A stretch of DNA of 64,000 nt from an uncultured Prevotellaceae bacterium (GTDB lineage Bacteria; Bacteroidota; Bacteroidia; Bacteroidales; Bacteroidaceae), in the NCBI GenBank assembly GCA_946185485.1, contig CAMHJQ010000012.1, positions 29,205 to 93,204 on the forward strand. Reading direction: 5' to 3'. A program made the position numbers and the translations under genes. The number at the start of each line of letters is the position of its first letter. Within the stretch, counting starts at the first letter, position 1. Below, one piece after another: positions 8,987 through 17,878 of this stretch. Under the pieces are notes generated by a model that was not told where the DNA came from, ran no database searches, and saw only the letters and a list, made by a program, of their open reading frames with translations.

Positions 8987-10278
8987 TTTTCGTTCTTCAT
9001 TTTTCGTTCTTCCATTCTGATGGCTTCTTCGTGAATTTCCTTGAGTTCTTCTTCGTCTGGCTCCTTTAATTGTCTTAATCTGAGCAAGTGATAGGGCCGG
9101 AAATGTACTATAAACTCGGTGTAGCCGGAGGCCAGGCCCAGCGACTGGTGCTTGACCATGCCCTCGCCGTTCAACCAGCGTTCGATGCTCTCCATTACGG
9201 CCCAGTCGATATGCTTTATGGCAGAGTACTGGCTATTGACAGCATTATTCTTGACATCGATGCCCATGACGATGAATTGCTGTAGAATCATGCACAATCG
9301 CATGAATACAGAGCCTGCGCCGCCACAAATGGGCACAACTGTCGTATGTCTACCAAACCCTTCCTCGTTCAGCACTTTATACTCATCTATCATCTTCAGT
9401 GCCAGCGAGTCGGTAATGCTGTACCCCTCGCCAGCATGCTGGCCGATGTACATTGTCGCAAGTTTTTTATCCTCTGGTAACACTGAAAACCTTAAAGTGG
9501 AAAAGCCGTCCTTGAAGCCTTCCATGGCCTCGCTGACAAACTCGTCCTCAGGGTTGGCGCCTACCAGCATGACTTTATTCATGAAATGGAGCGTGACGGC
9601 CCCCGCCTCGTACATGGCACCGTAGTAGGGCATATAGAACGTGGAGCCCTTGCCGTCTAAGGGCTTAGAGGTCTCGAAATAGAGCAGGTCAGCGCGGGGG
9701 TTGCCCTCCAGTCGCTTGTTGTTCTGGCGCAGCCAAGTGTCGTAGTCCGAACTGGCCACAATGAGCAAACGGCGGATGGTGTCGCCCGGCGCCTCCATCT
9801 GCCGGAAGATGTCCTCCAGATAGGCCAAGCCCTCCTCTTTTGTCGCCGGCGACAGATGCAGGGTGCGTATTTCTCTCAGGTTTGTGATATCCTCAACGCC
9901 CGTGTATATCAGGTCGTTGTAGGACCGGTCGCCCAAGGCGTCGGGGCTATAGACCACCGTCACTATCGGTCGCGTGCTGGGTGCGTCGGTAGGGTCGGGC
10001 ACGTAAATCGTATCATCGTCTTTTGTGCACGAAGTCAGCACACTTACACTGCCCACCAAAAGCAGCAGGAAGAAGGAGAGCATCGCGGCACGGCTGACTC
10101 CCTGTTGCACGGCGCGGTCGATGAGCGTCTGGTTGCGACGCACCTCGCGCACGATGACATCGTTCTTTTCCTTCAGCTCGTTGTTCTTGTGTATCAGGCG
10201 CACCACCAGTGCACCCACCACGACGGCCATCACCACCAGGGCAACGGCCATCAGAACGATTAATGTTGTTAATTCCAT
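8983..10278 (-). CDS. BMP/PnrA-like substrate-binding protein with extra N-terminal membrane segment and coil
   Basis: ORF trimmed to MELTTLIVL at 10278, because the -7 box at 10307-10314 lies inside the longer ORF. Contains VVYSPDALGDRSYNDLIYTGVEDI (BMP-like) and lipobox-like VSVLTSC at about residue 84. ATGA overlap with the next gene. Confidence 0.7.
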   Translation of the reverse strand: MELTTLIVLMAVALVVMAVVVGALVVRLIHKNNELKEKNDVIVREVRRNQTLIDRAVQQGVSRAAMLSFFLLLLVGSVSVLTSCTKDDDTIYVPDPTDAPSTRPIVTVVYSPDALGDRSYNDLIYTGVEDITNLREIRTLHLSPATKEEGLAYLEDIFRQMEAPGDTIRRLLIVASSDYDTWLRQNNKRLEGNPRADLLYFETSKPLDGKGSTFYMPYYGAMYEAGAVTLHFMNKVMLVGANPEDEFVSEAMEGFKDGFSTLRFSVLPEDKKLATMYIGQHAGEGYSITDSLALKMIDEYKVLNEEGFGRHTTVVPICGGAGSVFMRLCMILQQFIVMGIDVKNNAVNSQYSAIKHIDWAVMESIERWLNGEGMVKHQSLGLASGYTEFIVHFRPYHLLRLRQLKEPDEEELKEIHEEAIRMEERKMKNEK

Positions 10279-10306
10279 TTTTATATTATATTTGTATTTT
10301 CTGCTG

Positions 10307-10314
10307 CAAATATA
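10307..10314 (-). promoter_or_regulatory. Predicted Bacteroidetes -7 promoter element (TATATTTG) for the MACPF/C13 array
   Basis: Matches TAnnTTTG; about 30 bp upstream of the chosen start codon; no clear -33 box seen. Confidence 0.5.
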
Positions 10315-10407
10315 GGAAAAAAAGTCCGTACTCACCAGAGCACAGACAAATGGTCGGATGGTTTTAGACAAATAATCGGGTGGTTTCAGCGATATTTCGA
10401 CGAAAAC

Positions 10408-10440
10408 GACAATCCGTCGAATATAAAACGGCGGATTGTC
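10408..10440 (-). terminator. Stem-loop terminator after the AraC-type regulator
   Basis: gacaatccgtcg / cggcggattgtc arms (11/12 complementary) with AT loop, just past the stop at 10453. Confidence 0.5.
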
Positions 10441-10452
10441 AAAGTGGAAAAG

Positions 10453-12231
10453 CTATCCTTTCGTCTGCTTGTAGGCGGTGGGGGTCATGCCGTACTTGGC
10501 GCGGAAGTTGCGGGTGAAGGTGTCGGCACTGGTGAAGCCACTGGCCAGGCTGACCTGCTCGACAGTGAGGTCGGGCTGGTCGTTCAGCAATCGGATGGCA
10601 TAGTCGAGGCGCAGTTCGCGGACGTATGCCGGCAGGGAAACACTGTTGCTGCCCTGCGCGAAGGCGGCACCGATGCGCTCCTTCGAGAGACCTGTGCGGT
10701 CGATAAGCGACTGTCGGCCGAAATCTGGCTGGAGGAAGAGTTGCTCGTTCTCTATCAGGTCACGCAAGCAGAGGAAGAGTTGCTCGTCGGAGAGATCGGT
10801 GAAATCGGAGATGGCTAACTCTGGTTTAGCTGGATGAACTGACGTCTCTGCCGAAATGCTCAACTCACGGTATTTCTTCTTATACTCCACCGCCTCGGTA
10901 ATCTGCTGGGCAAGGATGCGATTGCGTTGCTGAGTGATACGCCACTGACGGAAGGCATACAGGGCAAAGGCAAGAATCAGCAGGGCGAGGCTGCCAGTGG
11001 CAATGCTGATGGTATTGGCGATGCGCTTGCTGGCTCGCTGTTGCTCTATCTCGCGTTGCTGTTCCTGGGCATGGTAGCGGGCGGCAAAGAGGTGGGCCTT
11101 GCCCCTGAGGAGCGAATCGCTCAGTTGTTGGCTGAGGTTGGCATAGCGTCGCCAATAACCGTTGGCAGCGACGGTACGCCCCTGTGACTCGGCTACTTCG
11201 GCCCTGCCACGCAAAATGTCGGCGAAGTTGGCGTTCAGCGTGTCGTCCGCCATCGACTGCTCCACCTCGTCATAGATGGCCAGCATACGGTCGTAGCGCC
11301 CAAGGCGATGCAGTACAGGTGTCGTCACATAGCGCCCATGCAGGGTCTGGCTTGCATCCGTCTGTCCGTAGAGGTCGAGATAGCGAATGGCCTGCTGGGG
11401 CTGGTGTTGTGATGCCGCGGCCAAGGCGAGGAATGAGTATGCCCGGCTACGGTAGAAGTCGATGTAGCGCGGACGCTCCTCAACGGTGATACCGCTGTAG
11501 GTGTTGCCCAGGTCATAGTAGTCGGCAGGGTGCTGCTCGAAGTCATCCAGCATACCAAGCATCTGCTGTGCTGCATCTGTCGTCTCTTGATAGTGTCCTA
11601 TTTCTGCGGAGACATCCGCCTTGCGCTTCAATGAAAGCAGGGCGAGGTTCATTTCTGTGTAATGCCGATGCCCTGCCAACTGCCGTACCGCGCTGTCGAT
11701 GCGTGCCAGTCCCTCCTGCTGCTGCCCGATGCGAACCATTAGGGCGCCTATCTCGGCATTGCTGTAGGACAGCAGCTGGCGCATGCCGTGTTCGCGATAG
11801 ACATCGCTCAGCCGGGTGGCCCAGTGCAGAGCCTGCTCATAGTCCCTTTCTAATCGGTAGGCATCGAGCAGGATTTCAATCACGTCAAGCTGAAGGTCGT
11901 AGTCGGCCTTGACAGAGTCGTGGAGCATGAGACGCTCGCCAATCAAGATGGCTGAGTCGGTTCTGATTTCCGCATGCGACCGTCCGTAGACTCTCGCCCG
12001 CTGAATGTCGGCACGGACATCCGACAGGTTGCCCGCCAACCGGGCTGAGTCAATGAGCTGTAGTGCCCGTTCCGGCTCTGTGTCCACAAACGTCATTGCA
12101 TACGCCGCTGTGTAGAGTGAATCCGCAGCCTGCGACGCACGTTTGTTGCCCGCGTCGCCCCCCTTGCAGCCCGCAAACACAAGCAGAATGGCTACGCCCA
12201 TTATTATATATCTCAACACATGATGTTTCAT
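10453..12231 (-). CDS. TPR-containing membrane-anchored AraC-family transcriptional regulator
   Basis: Start trimmed to MKHHVLRYIIMG. Signal/lipobox LVFAGC, TPR-like repeats, TM segment IATGSLALLILAFALYAF, C-terminal AraC HTH (LTVEQVSLASGFTSADTFTRNFRAKYGMTPTAYK). Confidence 0.85.
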   Translation of the reverse strand: MKHHVLRYIIMGVAILLVFAGCKGGDAGNKRASQAADSLYTAAYAMTFVDTEPERALQLIDSARLAGNLSDVRADIQRARVYGRSHAEIRTDSAILIGERLMLHDSVKADYDLQLDVIEILLDAYRLERDYEQALHWATRLSDVYREHGMRQLLSYSNAEIGALMVRIGQQQEGLARIDSAVRQLAGHRHYTEMNLALLSLKRKADVSAEIGHYQETTDAAQQMLGMLDDFEQHPADYYDLGNTYSGITVEERPRYIDFYRSRAYSFLALAAASQHQPQQAIRYLDLYGQTDASQTLHGRYVTTPVLHRLGRYDRMLAIYDEVEQSMADDTLNANFADILRGRAEVAESQGRTVAANGYWRRYANLSQQLSDSLLRGKAHLFAARYHAQEQQREIEQQRASKRIANTISIATGSLALLILAFALYAFRQWRITQQRNRILAQQITEAVEYKKKYRELSISAETSVHPAKPELAISDFTDLSDEQLFLCLRDLIENEQLFLQPDFGRQSLIDRTGLSKERIGAAFAQGSNSVSLPAYVRELRLDYAIRLLNDQPDLTVEQVSLASGFTSADTFTRNFRAKYGMTPTAYKQTKG

Positions 12232-12250
12232 ATCCTTGTTCTCAATAACA

Positions 12251-12739
12251 TCAGCAAAGGTAGTCATCTTGCCATGTGGAATAGGGATGGCAGCGTAACT
12301 GGCTATTGTAATAGCGGCGGTCGCCAGTGACTTCTTTTCCGATGAAATGGGGCAAAATGGGTTTTTCGTCGGGATTGCTCAGCTCCACTTCCGCCATGAT
12401 GAGGCCATCGTTCTCTCCATGGAACTCATCGACTTCTACGGTGTGCTGGCCGCTTTTGACCAACCAGCGTGTCTTGTCGATGATGCCGGGTTCGCATAGC
12501 GTCATGAGTTTTTCAGCGTCATCCATCGGAATCTCCTGTTCAAACTCATAGCGTGAGAGTCCACCATCCAGCGACGGTCCCTTGATGGTGATATATGCGT
12601 GCTCATCCTGGATGCGGATGCGTACGGTCCGCCCGCGGTCGCTACAGATATAACCTTGGCGGATGTGCGAGGAAGCATAAGCCTCGTGCTTGTACGAATC
12701 GTCAAGCACGAGGAATTTGCGTTCAATCTCCAAAGCCAT
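12251..12739 (-). CDS. CYTH domain protein
   Basis: MALEIERKFLV...QGYICSDRGRTVRIRIQDEHAYITIKG; EIERKFLV signature. Confidence 0.88.
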   Translation of the reverse strand: MALEIERKFLVLDDSYKHEAYASSHIRQGYICSDRGRTVRIRIQDEHAYITIKGPSLDGGLSRYEFEQEIPMDDAEKLMTLCEPGIIDKTRWLVKSGQHTVEVDEFHGENDGLIMAEVELSNPDEKPILPHFIGKEVTGDRRYYNSQLRCHPYSTWQDDYLC

Positions 12740-12882
12740 TATGCCATCATTGAGAGCGTCCAGATCATGTAGATGATGGCGAGGACGATGAGTCCGCCAA
12801 AAATCCACATCACTACTTTCTTGCCCTGCTCTTCCTGCTTCTTGGCATAAGCCTCTTTCTTTGCATTAACTTTTTTGTTCAT
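12739..12882 (-). CDS. Small single-TM protein
   Basis: MNKKVNAKKEAYAKKQEEQGKKVVMWIFGGLIVLAIIYMIWTLSMMA; stop overlaps start of the CYTH gene. Confidence 0.6.
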   Translation of the reverse strand: MNKKVNAKKEAYAKKQEEQGKKVVMWIFGGLIVLAIIYMIWTLSMMA

Positions 12883-13123
12883 AGTAATTTTAGTTTTAAA
12901 TGAGAAATGAGAAATGAGAAATGAGAAATGCAAATGACAAATGAAGAAATGCCACTACCGCTCATTCTCAGGGCGCCCATCTTCTCCGTTGATTATTTTA
13001 TTTGTTGTATCATATTGCCTTTTAGTTAACCGCCCACGAGAGGCGTCGTCATTCCTTCATTTCTTCATTTAGGGCGAAGCCCGTCATTTCTCATTTCTCA
13101 TTCCTCATTTCTCATTTGGAATT

Positions 13124-14245
13124 TCATTCGTCATCAGACGAAGGAAATTCCATAAGGTACGCCTTGATGAAATCATCGATTTTGCCGTCCATGACGCCAT
13201 CGACATCACTGGTCTGGTAGTTGGTGCGGTGGTCCTTGACACGGCGGTCGTCGAAGACGTAGCTGCGTATCTGGCTACCCCACTCTATCTTCTTCTTGCC
13301 AGCCTCGATCTTGGCCTGAGCCTCCAAGCGCTTCTGCATGGCACGGTCGTAGAGCTGTGAGCGCAGCAGGGCCATGGCACGCTCCTTGTTCTTGGGCTGG
13401 TCGCGCGTCTCGGTATTCTCGATGAGGATTTCCTCCTCTTCGCCCGTGTCAGGGTCGGTATACCAGTAGCGCAGGCGGACGCCCGACTCCACCTTGTTGA
13501 CGTTCTGACCACCGGCACCGCTGCTGCGGAAGGTGTCCCACGACAGCTTGGCAGGGTCCACGTACACCTCGATGGTGTCGTCGACGAGCGGACTGACGAA
13601 TACCGAGGCAAAGCTGGTCATACGCTTGCCCTGGGCGTTATAGGGACTGACGCGCACCAGACGGTGGACGCCGTTTTCGCTCTTCAGGTAGCCGTAGGCG
13701 TAGTCACCGCCTTCTATCTGCATGGTGACGCTCTTGATGCCGGCCTCGTCGCCGTCCTGCAGGTTGGCGATGCTCACCTTGTAGCCATGAGCCTCTGCCC
13801 AGCGCTGGTACATGCGCATCAGCATCTGTGCCCAGTCCTGAGCCTCCGTACCACCCGCACCGCTGTTGATCTTCAGCACGCAGTCCATGGGGTCTTCCTT
13901 CTGGCGCAGCATGTTCTTCAGTTCCAGGTCTTCGATGGCCTTGACGGCACGCTGGTAGGCGTCTTCTACCTCCTGTTCGGTGACCATCTCCTCCTTATAG
14001 AAGTCGAAGGCCAGCTGCAACTCGTCGGCAGCAGTGCGCACTTCCTGATAGCCGTCGAGCCATTTCTTGATGCCTTTGACTTTCTTCATCTGCTCCTCGG
14101 CGCGCTCGCGGTCCTCCCAGAAGTCAGGAGCCTGGGTACGAAGGTCTTCTTCTTCGTACTCCATCTTCTTCTCGTCTATCTTCAGATACCTGTACAGGGC
14201 TTCCGCACGGTCTAATACGTCTTTTAATTGATCGGATGTTATCAT
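13124..14245 (-). CDS. prfB: Peptide chain release factor 2
   Basis: SSGAGGQNVNKVESGVRLRY (GGQ) and RF2 codon-recognition region SPYNAQGKRMTSFASVFVSP. Confidence 0.95.
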   Translation of the reverse strand: MITSDQLKDVLDRAEALYRYLKIDEKKMEYEEEDLRTQAPDFWEDRERAEEQMKKVKGIKKWLDGYQEVRTAADELQLAFDFYKEEMVTEQEVEDAYQRAVKAIEDLELKNMLRQKEDPMDCVLKINSGAGGTEAQDWAQMLMRMYQRWAEAHGYKVSIANLQDGDEAGIKSVTMQIEGGDYAYGYLKSENGVHRLVRVSPYNAQGKRMTSFASVFVSPLVDDTIEVYVDPAKLSWDTFRSSGAGGQNVNKVESGVRLRYWYTDPDTGEEEEILIENTETRDQPKNKERAMALLRSQLYDRAMQKRLEAQAKIEAGKKKIEWGSQIRSYVFDDRRVKDHRTNYQTSDVDGVMDGKIDDFIKAYLMEFPSSDDE

Positions 14246-14370
14246 ATTATTTAAATGAGAAATGAGAAATGAGTAATGAGAAATTAAAATGAAGAAATGA
14301 AGAAATGCCACTTCGCTGAACTACGTGTAATACTGGTAGGCAGCCAAAGGACCTTTCTGGCATGATCCTC

Positions 14371-14757
14371 TTATTTCTTATCGACTCCACTCCGCATATT
14401 CTCCTTAGTTGTCTTTGTTATTGTTGTTAATATGCTTATTATTTCTTCACAGTCAGTTATAATGGATGAGAACTCTTTCTCTGTCAGAGAGCCGTATGCG
14501 AAAAGGCGCTTCAGCCAAAACCTTGTTTCGTTGGCCTCCTTCAGAGCAATGGTCATCTTCGTCAAGAAATCCGCCTTGGACTGCGCAAACTGGCCCTCAG
14601 AGACGTTGGCTCCAACACTTGTGCCACTACGCATGATTTGCTTCAGCATGTCCTTATCGCCAGCCCGCTTTTCAGAAAGATATCGGTACATTTTCGTAAT
14701 CCTGTCTGCAAACAGTCCTGTTTTCTCAACTATGATGTTTCCACTGGGCGCAGCCAT
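14371..14757 (-). CDS. Four helix bundle protein (23S rRNA intervening-sequence S23 family)
   Basis: MRSGTSVGANVSEGQFAQSKADFLTKMTIALKEANETRFWLKRL signature. Confidence 0.85.
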   Translation of the reverse strand: MAAPSGNIIVEKTGLFADRITKMYRYLSEKRAGDKDMLKQIMRSGTSVGANVSEGQFAQSKADFLTKMTIALKEANETRFWLKRLFAYGSLTEKEFSSIITDCEEIISILTTITKTTKENMRSGVDKK

Positions 14758-14806
14758 TTCTTCATTTCTTCATTTTAATTTCTCATTACTCATTTCTCAT
14801 TTAAAA

Positions 14807-16615
14807 CTACTCTTCGTACATCTTGTCTATTTCGGCCTTATAGTTCTCGCTGAGTACGCGGCGGCGAATCTTGAGGGTATTTGTCAGTTCTCCCTTCGAC
14901 ATCGACAGCGGGTTGGGCAGCAGGGTGAAGCGCTTCACCTGTTCGTAGTGGGCGAGCTGCTGCTGCAGGGTGTCGATGCGCTCTTTCATCATGGCCATGA
15001 TCTGCGGGTGACTGCAGAGTTCTTCGCGGGTACTGAAGGTGATGCCGTTGGCCCGCGCATACTCCTCCAGCAGCGAGTATACCGGGATGATGAGTGCCGA
15101 CACGAACTTACGCTCGTCGGCAATGACGGCTATCTGGTCGATGAACTTGTCTACCAGCAGCTTCGACTCAATCATCTGCGGAGCAATATACTTACCGTTC
15201 GAGGTCTTGAAGAGGTCTTTGATGCGCTCCGTCAGGAACAGCTCGTTGCCCTTCATGTAACCGGCATCGCCGGTCTTGAAGTAGCCGTCATCCGTAAAGG
15301 CGGCCTTGGTCAGGTCGTCACGGTTATAGTAGCCGATGGTGATCGTCGGGCCCTTCAGCAGGATTTCGCCCTCCTCGCTGATCTTGATGTCGATGCCCTC
15401 AATGGGAATACCTACAGAGCCTACCGTCCAGGGGTCACCTAAGTGGTTGCAGCTTACCGTTGCCAGACTCTCCGTCAGGCCATAGCCTACCACCATGTTG
15501 ATGCCGATGGAGTGGACAAACTCCTCGACGTATGTCGAGACGGCAGCACCTGCCGTGGGGAAGAAGTGGGCATTCTCCAGTCCCAGCTCCTTGCGCACCA
15601 GCGAGAAGATGGTGCGGTTGAGCATCTCATACTCCAGGTGCAAGGCCATCGGGGGCTTCTTGCCCAGGCTGAGGTACTCGATGTTATGCTTGCGACCTAC
15701 GGCCAGCGCATGCTTGAACAGCTTGCGCTGCATGGCGCTGGAGCGGTCTATCTTGTCCATCACGCCCATATACACCTTCTCCCAGAAGCGGGGAACGGCC
15801 GACATACAGGTGGGATGGGTTTCACGCATGGACTGCTGCACTTCCTGCGGATGGGTGTTGACAATCATCGTAGCACCCTCTGTGAGGCTGAGTATCGCCC
15901 AGCCGCGTTCAAAGATGTGCGTGTATGGCAGGAAGTTCATCACGCGGTCCTTCTCGCCTACCGGCACACATTTGTTGTTGGCCTCAAAGGCTGCATGGAA
16001 CTGGCCGTGCGTCAGGATGACTCCCTTTGAGTCTCCCGTCGTACCGCTGGTGTAGAGGATGTTGGCGATGTCGTCGAACGTGGCCTCCTGCTGCAGCTTC
16101 TCTACCTCCGTCTGACGTGGCAGGTTCTCGCCCAGCTTCAGGAGATCACTGAAGTAGATAGCGCTGGGATCGCTGTCGCCGATGCTGACCGACTGGTCAA
16201 AGACGATGATACGCTCCAGCGTCGGGCAGAGAGAGAAGATACGGTGTGCCTTGTCGTACTGATCCTGTTCGCCTACGAAGAGGAAGCGGATCTTGGCGTC
16301 GTTAACCATAAACTGTATCTGCTGCTCAGAAGAAGTGGCATAGAACGGTATGGTAACGGCGCGGATACCCCAGGCGGCGAAGTCACACTCGATATACTGT
16401 ACCGAGTTCTGCGAGAAGATACCGATGTTCTCCTGCACCTTGACACCCAGGTTCAGCAGGGCGTTGGACACCTGCTTGACCGTTGCCGACACTTCGCTCC
16501 ACGATAATGATTTCCACTCCTTACCACCGAAATCCTGATATACCAGCATCTCACGGTCGCCATACTTCTTGGCCTGTTCGTGCACCAGCACTGACATGTG
16601 AACATTCGTCTGCAT
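14807..16615 (-). CDS. Long-chain acyl-CoA synthetase (AMP-binding)
   Basis: ILYTSGTTGDSKGVILTHGQ; FFPTAGAAVS; GYGLTES; LFLTERIKDLFKTSNGKYIAPQ. Confidence 0.9.
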   Translation of the reverse strand: MQTNVHMSVLVHEQAKKYGDREMLVYQDFGGKEWKSLSWSEVSATVKQVSNALLNLGVKVQENIGIFSQNSVQYIECDFAAWGIRAVTIPFYATSSEQQIQFMVNDAKIRFLFVGEQDQYDKAHRIFSLCPTLERIIVFDQSVSIGDSDPSAIYFSDLLKLGENLPRQTEVEKLQQEATFDDIANILYTSGTTGDSKGVILTHGQFHAAFEANNKCVPVGEKDRVMNFLPYTHIFERGWAILSLTEGATMIVNTHPQEVQQSMRETHPTCMSAVPRFWEKVYMGVMDKIDRSSAMQRKLFKHALAVGRKHNIEYLSLGKKPPMALHLEYEMLNRTIFSLVRKELGLENAHFFPTAGAAVSTYVEEFVHSIGINMVVGYGLTESLATVSCNHLGDPWTVGSVGIPIEGIDIKISEEGEILLKGPTITIGYYNRDDLTKAAFTDDGYFKTGDAGYMKGNELFLTERIKDLFKTSNGKYIAPQMIESKLLVDKFIDQIAVIADERKFVSALIIPVYSLLEEYARANGITFSTREELCSHPQIMAMMKERIDTLQQQLAHYEQVKRFTLLPNPLSMSKGELTNTLKIRRRVLSENYKAEIDKMYEE

Positions 16616-16641
16616 AAGCTCTCTCTATTATTAATTAGGTG

Positions 16642-16649
16642 CAAAGGTA
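16642..16649 (-). promoter_or_regulatory. Predicted -7 box (TACCTTTG) of acyl-CoA synthetase gene
   Basis: TAnnTTTG match 26 bp upstream of the start codon. Confidence 0.55.
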
Positions 16650-16693
16650 CAAAATAATTCATAATTCGGAATTCATATTTCATAATTATTTTT

Positions 16694-16701
16694 TAAATTT
16701 G
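16694..16701 (+). promoter_or_regulatory. Predicted -7 box (TAAATTTG) of M20 peptidase gene
   Basis: TAnnTTTG match 10 bp before ATG 16711. Confidence 0.45.
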
Positions 16702-16710
16702 CAGCAATTT

Positions 16711-17766
16711 ATGGATATGCACCAATATACACACGATGCCGTCGAGCTGCTGAAAGCACTTATCAGCACCCCTTCGGTGAGCCGCGACGAGACAGCTGCG
16801 GCAGATGTTTTTGCCGGTTTCATCGGAAGTTACGGATTGCCAGTACGTCGCATCGGCAATAATCTCTTGGTTCAAGAAGAGCTGGATCCTGCCAAGCCGA
16901 CGTTATTGCTCAATGCACACATCGATACCGTAAAACCCGTCAGCACCTGGACGCGCGACCCTTTTACGCCCACCATCGATGGTGACCGTCTCTATGGCTT
17001 GGGCAGCAACGATTGTGGCGGCGGGCTCGTCAGCCTGCTGCAGGTCTACCGCATGCTGCGTGGCATGTCCATACCGTATAACCTCGTCTACCTGGCATCC
17101 TGCGAGGAGGAGGTCAGCGGTGCCAACGGTTTTTCCTTGGCATTACCGGAGCTGCCGCCTATCGATGTGGCTATCGTTGGCGAGCCTACAGGCATGCAGC
17201 CAGCCATTGCCGAGAAAGGGCTCATGGTCATCGATGGCGTTGCCCACGGCAAGAGCGGTCATGCTGCCCGTGACGAAGGCGTCAATGCCATCTATGAGGC
17301 GCTGGACGACCTGGTATGGCTGCGCGACTACCGTTTCCGCAAGGTCAGTCCTCTGCTCGGACCTACCAAGATGACGGTGACGGTCATCAACAGCGGCACC
17401 CAGCATAATGTCGTTCCCGACGAGTGTCGCTTTGTCATCGACGTGCGTACCAATGAATATTATAAGAACGAGTACCTGTTTGCCTTCCTGCAAAAGCAGA
17501 TGAAAAAGTGCGAACTCAAGGCGCGCTCGTTCCGCTTGTCGTCATCACGCATAGCCGATGACCACCCGTTGGTGAAGCGCTGTCTTCAGCTCGGCATGTC
17601 GCCCTTTGGCTCGCCTACGCTCAGCGACCAGGCACTGATGCCGTTTCCGTCTCTGAAGCTCGGTCCGGGACAATCCTGCCGCAGCCACTCTGCCGACGAG
17701 TACATCTGTCTGTCGGAGATAGCTCACGCCATAAAAACGTATGTTTTATTAATTAGTAATGAGTAA
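16711..17766 (+). CDS. argE: M20 family deacetylase, probable N-acetyl(succinyl)ornithine deacetylase
   Basis: LLLNAHIDTVKPVSTWTRDPFTPTIDGDRLYGLGSNDCGGGLVSLLQ; CEEEVSGANG. Confidence 0.75.
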   Translation: MDMHQYTHDAVELLKALISTPSVSRDETAAADVFAGFIGSYGLPVRRIGNNLLVQEELDPAKPTLLLNAHIDTVKPVSTWTRDPFTPTIDGDRLYGLGSNDCGGGLVSLLQVYRMLRGMSIPYNLVYLASCEEEVSGANGFSLALPELPPIDVAIVGEPTGMQPAIAEKGLMVIDGVAHGKSGHAARDEGVNAIYEALDDLVWLRDYRFRKVSPLLGPTKMTVTVINSGTQHNVVPDECRFVIDVRTNEYYKNEYLFAFLQKQMKKCELKARSFRLSSSRIADDHPLVKRCLQLGMSPFGSPTLSDQALMPFPSLKLGPGQSCRSHSADEYICLSEIAHAIKTYVLLISNE

Positions 17767-17873
17767 TGAGTAATTAGTAATTATGATATGTTTCAGCTCA
17801 GAATCATGTCGCTGAGACAGGCCGCCTACAAAGTAATCATAATTACTCATTACTCATTACTAATTACTCATTA
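17749..17873. terminator. Large inverted repeat of (ATTAGTAATGAGTA)n between convergent genes, putative bidirectional terminator
   Basis: ttaattagtaatgagtaatgagtaattagtaattatgat ... atcataattactcattactcattactaattactcattaa flanking a ~50 nt loop. Confidence 0.5.
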
Positions 17874-17878
17874 AAAAA

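Noticed and set aside
14371-14757. Sign of a nearby 23S rRNA intervening sequence
   Set aside because: No rRNA sequence is visible around the gene.
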